In this document: one piece after another, positions 62,918-64,000 of the stretch
Numbering within the stretch: the first letter of the stretch is position 1
Layout: each line of letters begins with the position of its first letter
Assembly (NCBI RefSeq): GCF_017641085.1
Contig: NZ_JAEPPI010000001.1
Coordinates: 124,001-188,000, forward strand
Source: Gracilimonas sp.
GTDB lineage: Bacteria; Bacteroidota; Rhodothermia; Balneolales; Balneolaceae
Length of the DNA stretch: 64,000 nucleotides
Direction of reading: 5' to 3'
The notes under the pieces: model-generated
What the model saw: the letters and a program-made list of their open reading frames with translations, nothing else
Told to the model about the DNA's origin: nothing
Database searches by the model: none
Program-made: the position numbers and the translations under genes

Positions 62918-64000
62918 ATGACTATTTTAGGAATCTCAGCTTTTTATCATGATTCGGCGGCTTGTATAATTCAGGATGGCAGAATTGTAGCCGCAGCCCA
63001 GGAAGAACGGTTCACCCGAAAAAAACATGAGGAAGGATTTCCGTCTAATGCCATTCGGTTTTGCCTGGATTTTGCTGACATTAAGCTCGGGGACCTGGAT
63101 GCCATCGCTTTTTATGATAAGCCGTTGCTGAAGTTTGAACGCCTGCTGGAAACCTACCTTTCTTTTGCTCCGCGCGGTGTGAAGTCTTTTATAACCGCCA
63201 TGCCCGTCTGGTTAAAGGAAAAAATGTTCATGAAGCGGGTGATGCACGAGGAGCTTGCTAAAATCGGTGATTATGACCGAAAAGAGCTGAAGCTGCTGTT
63301 TCCCGAACATCATCTGAGTCATGCAGCCAGTGCCTTTTATCCATCTCCTTTTGAAGAATCAGCAATCCTCACCATCGATGGAGTGGGAGAGTGGGCCACC
63401 GCTTCCATTTGCTCTGGTAAAGGTTCTGAAATCACCATTTACCGGGAGTTAACTTTTCCGCATTCGCTGGGACTGCTCTACTCGGCCTTTACCTATTATT
63501 TGGGATTCAGGGTCAATTCCGGGGAGTATAAACTTATGGGGCTGGCACCTTATGGGAATCCGAATTCCAAAATGGTAGAGGAGTATATCTCTAAGATTAA
63601 GACAGATTTGATGGAGCTCAATGGCGATGGTTCCATTTATCTGAATCAGGATTACTTTGATTATGCTACCGGACTAAAAATGGTGAAGGAAAAGAAGTGG
63701 GAAGAACTCTTTGGCTTCCCAAAGAGGGAAGAAGAAGCGGAGCTGCAGCAGCATGAAGCGAATCTTGCCCTCGCCATTCAGAAAGTAACCGAAGAAGCGG
63801 TGCTGAAAATGGCAAAGGAAGCCCGGCGTTTGACGGACTCAAAGAATCTCTGCCTTGCCGGTGGGGTGGCACTGAACTGTGTAGCCAATGGGGCTATTCA
63901 GAATGAGGGGATTTTTGATGACATTTATATACAGCCGGCGGCGGGAGATGCAGGTGGATCGGTAGGGGCAGCACTTGCAGCCCACCATATTTATTTTGGG
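62918..64000 (+). CDS. Carbamoyltransferase (NodU/TobZ type), partial
   Basis: The first 361 codons of a large enzyme cut by the window end. The start ILGISAFYHDSAACI, the HHxxH region PEHHLSHAASAFYPS, TIDGVGEWATAS, SGEYKLMGLAPYG and LAGGVALNCVANG match the carbamoyltransferase family (NodU-type N-terminal Kae1-like domain). Such enzymes carbamoylate sugars or antibiotics from carbamoyl phosphate. A full protein would need about 200-250 more residues with the YrdC-like domain. It starts a new transcription unit and could head a polysaccharide or modification cluster beyond the edge. Confidence 0.9.
   Translation, partial: MTILGISAFYHDSAACIIQDGRIVAAAQEERFTRKKHEEGFPSNAIRFCLDFADIKLGDLDAIAFYDKPLLKFERLLETYLSFAPRGVKSFITAMPVWLKEKMFMKRVMHEELAKIGDYDRKELKLLFPEHHLSHAASAFYPSPFEESAILTIDGVGEWATASICSGKGSEITIYRELTFPHSLGLLYSAFTYYLGFRVNSGEYKLMGLAPYGNPNSKMVEEYISKIKTDLMELNGDGSIYLNQDYFDYATGLKMVKEKKWEELFGFPKREEEAELQQHEANLALAIQKVTEEAVLKMAKEARRLTDSKNLCLAGGVALNCVANGAIQNEGIFDDIYIQPAAGDAGGSVGAALAAHHIYFG

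Overview
This 64 kb window looks like a chromosomal segment of a Gram-negative member of the Balneolota/Rhodothermota-Bacteroidota assemblage (Balneola or Gracilimonas-like). This is inferred from one type-A type IX secretion sorting domain with the NYPNPFNP signature (end of the gene at 26332-29904), several outer-membrane barrels ending in Phe, rare Shine-Dalgarno sequences, Bacteroidetes-type -7 elements (TAnnTTTG, e.g. before gltX), and a ZIP/NhaC/SSS transporter set typical of marine relatives. No rRNA, tRNA, CRISPR array or recognisable transposase was found.

Layout. 1-3180: a tandem pair of YdeI/DUF1801 proteins and a sodium:solute symporter with a 39-residue membrane partner. 3193-8603: an AT-rich island of about 5 kb bounded by direct repeats that duplicate the 3' end of the neighbouring wbqC-like gene. 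It holds two regulators, two tiny double-glycine-leader peptides, a small membrane protein (possible immunity protein), an HlyD-type adaptor and a C39-peptidase ABC exporter. I read it as a complete peptide (bacteriocin-like or signalling) production and export system, and as the most interesting item in the window. 8513-21200: wbqC-like, gltX, two M14 carboxypeptidase homologues (one without its zinc ligands), NhaC antiporter, a small lipoprotein, NRDE protein, membrane PP2C phosphatase and a DtxR-family regulator. 21234-26189: hisF and hisA, separated by a short AMP-binding protein and a secreted serpin, then a lipoprotein alpha/beta hydrolase. 26332-34513: a giant three-LamG T9SS cargo protein and an ABC/FtsX/AttH operon. 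34751-39990: hisE, lepA, a small exported protein, lepB, rlmN. 40040-42071: an ECF sigma operon bracketed by two Spy/CpxP-like proteins. 42160-49224: YgjP-like metallopeptidase, peroxiredoxin-like protein, MscS channel, an outer-membrane protein, ZIP transporter and two porins. 49221-56642: lgt, pcm, a DUF368 protein, Usp, histidine phosphatase, menG/ubiE and fabZ-panB-surE. 56815-64000: a hypothetical/lipase pair, a GNAT-like protein, the yicC-gmk-rpoZ-coaBC operon and a carbamoyltransferase cut by the window edge.

Most genes outside the island are housekeeping or envelope functions in short operons. The intergenic DNA is rich in 7-8 bp tandem repeats and in small dispersed palindromic elements. 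Several appear more than once in the window, and one is nested inside another.
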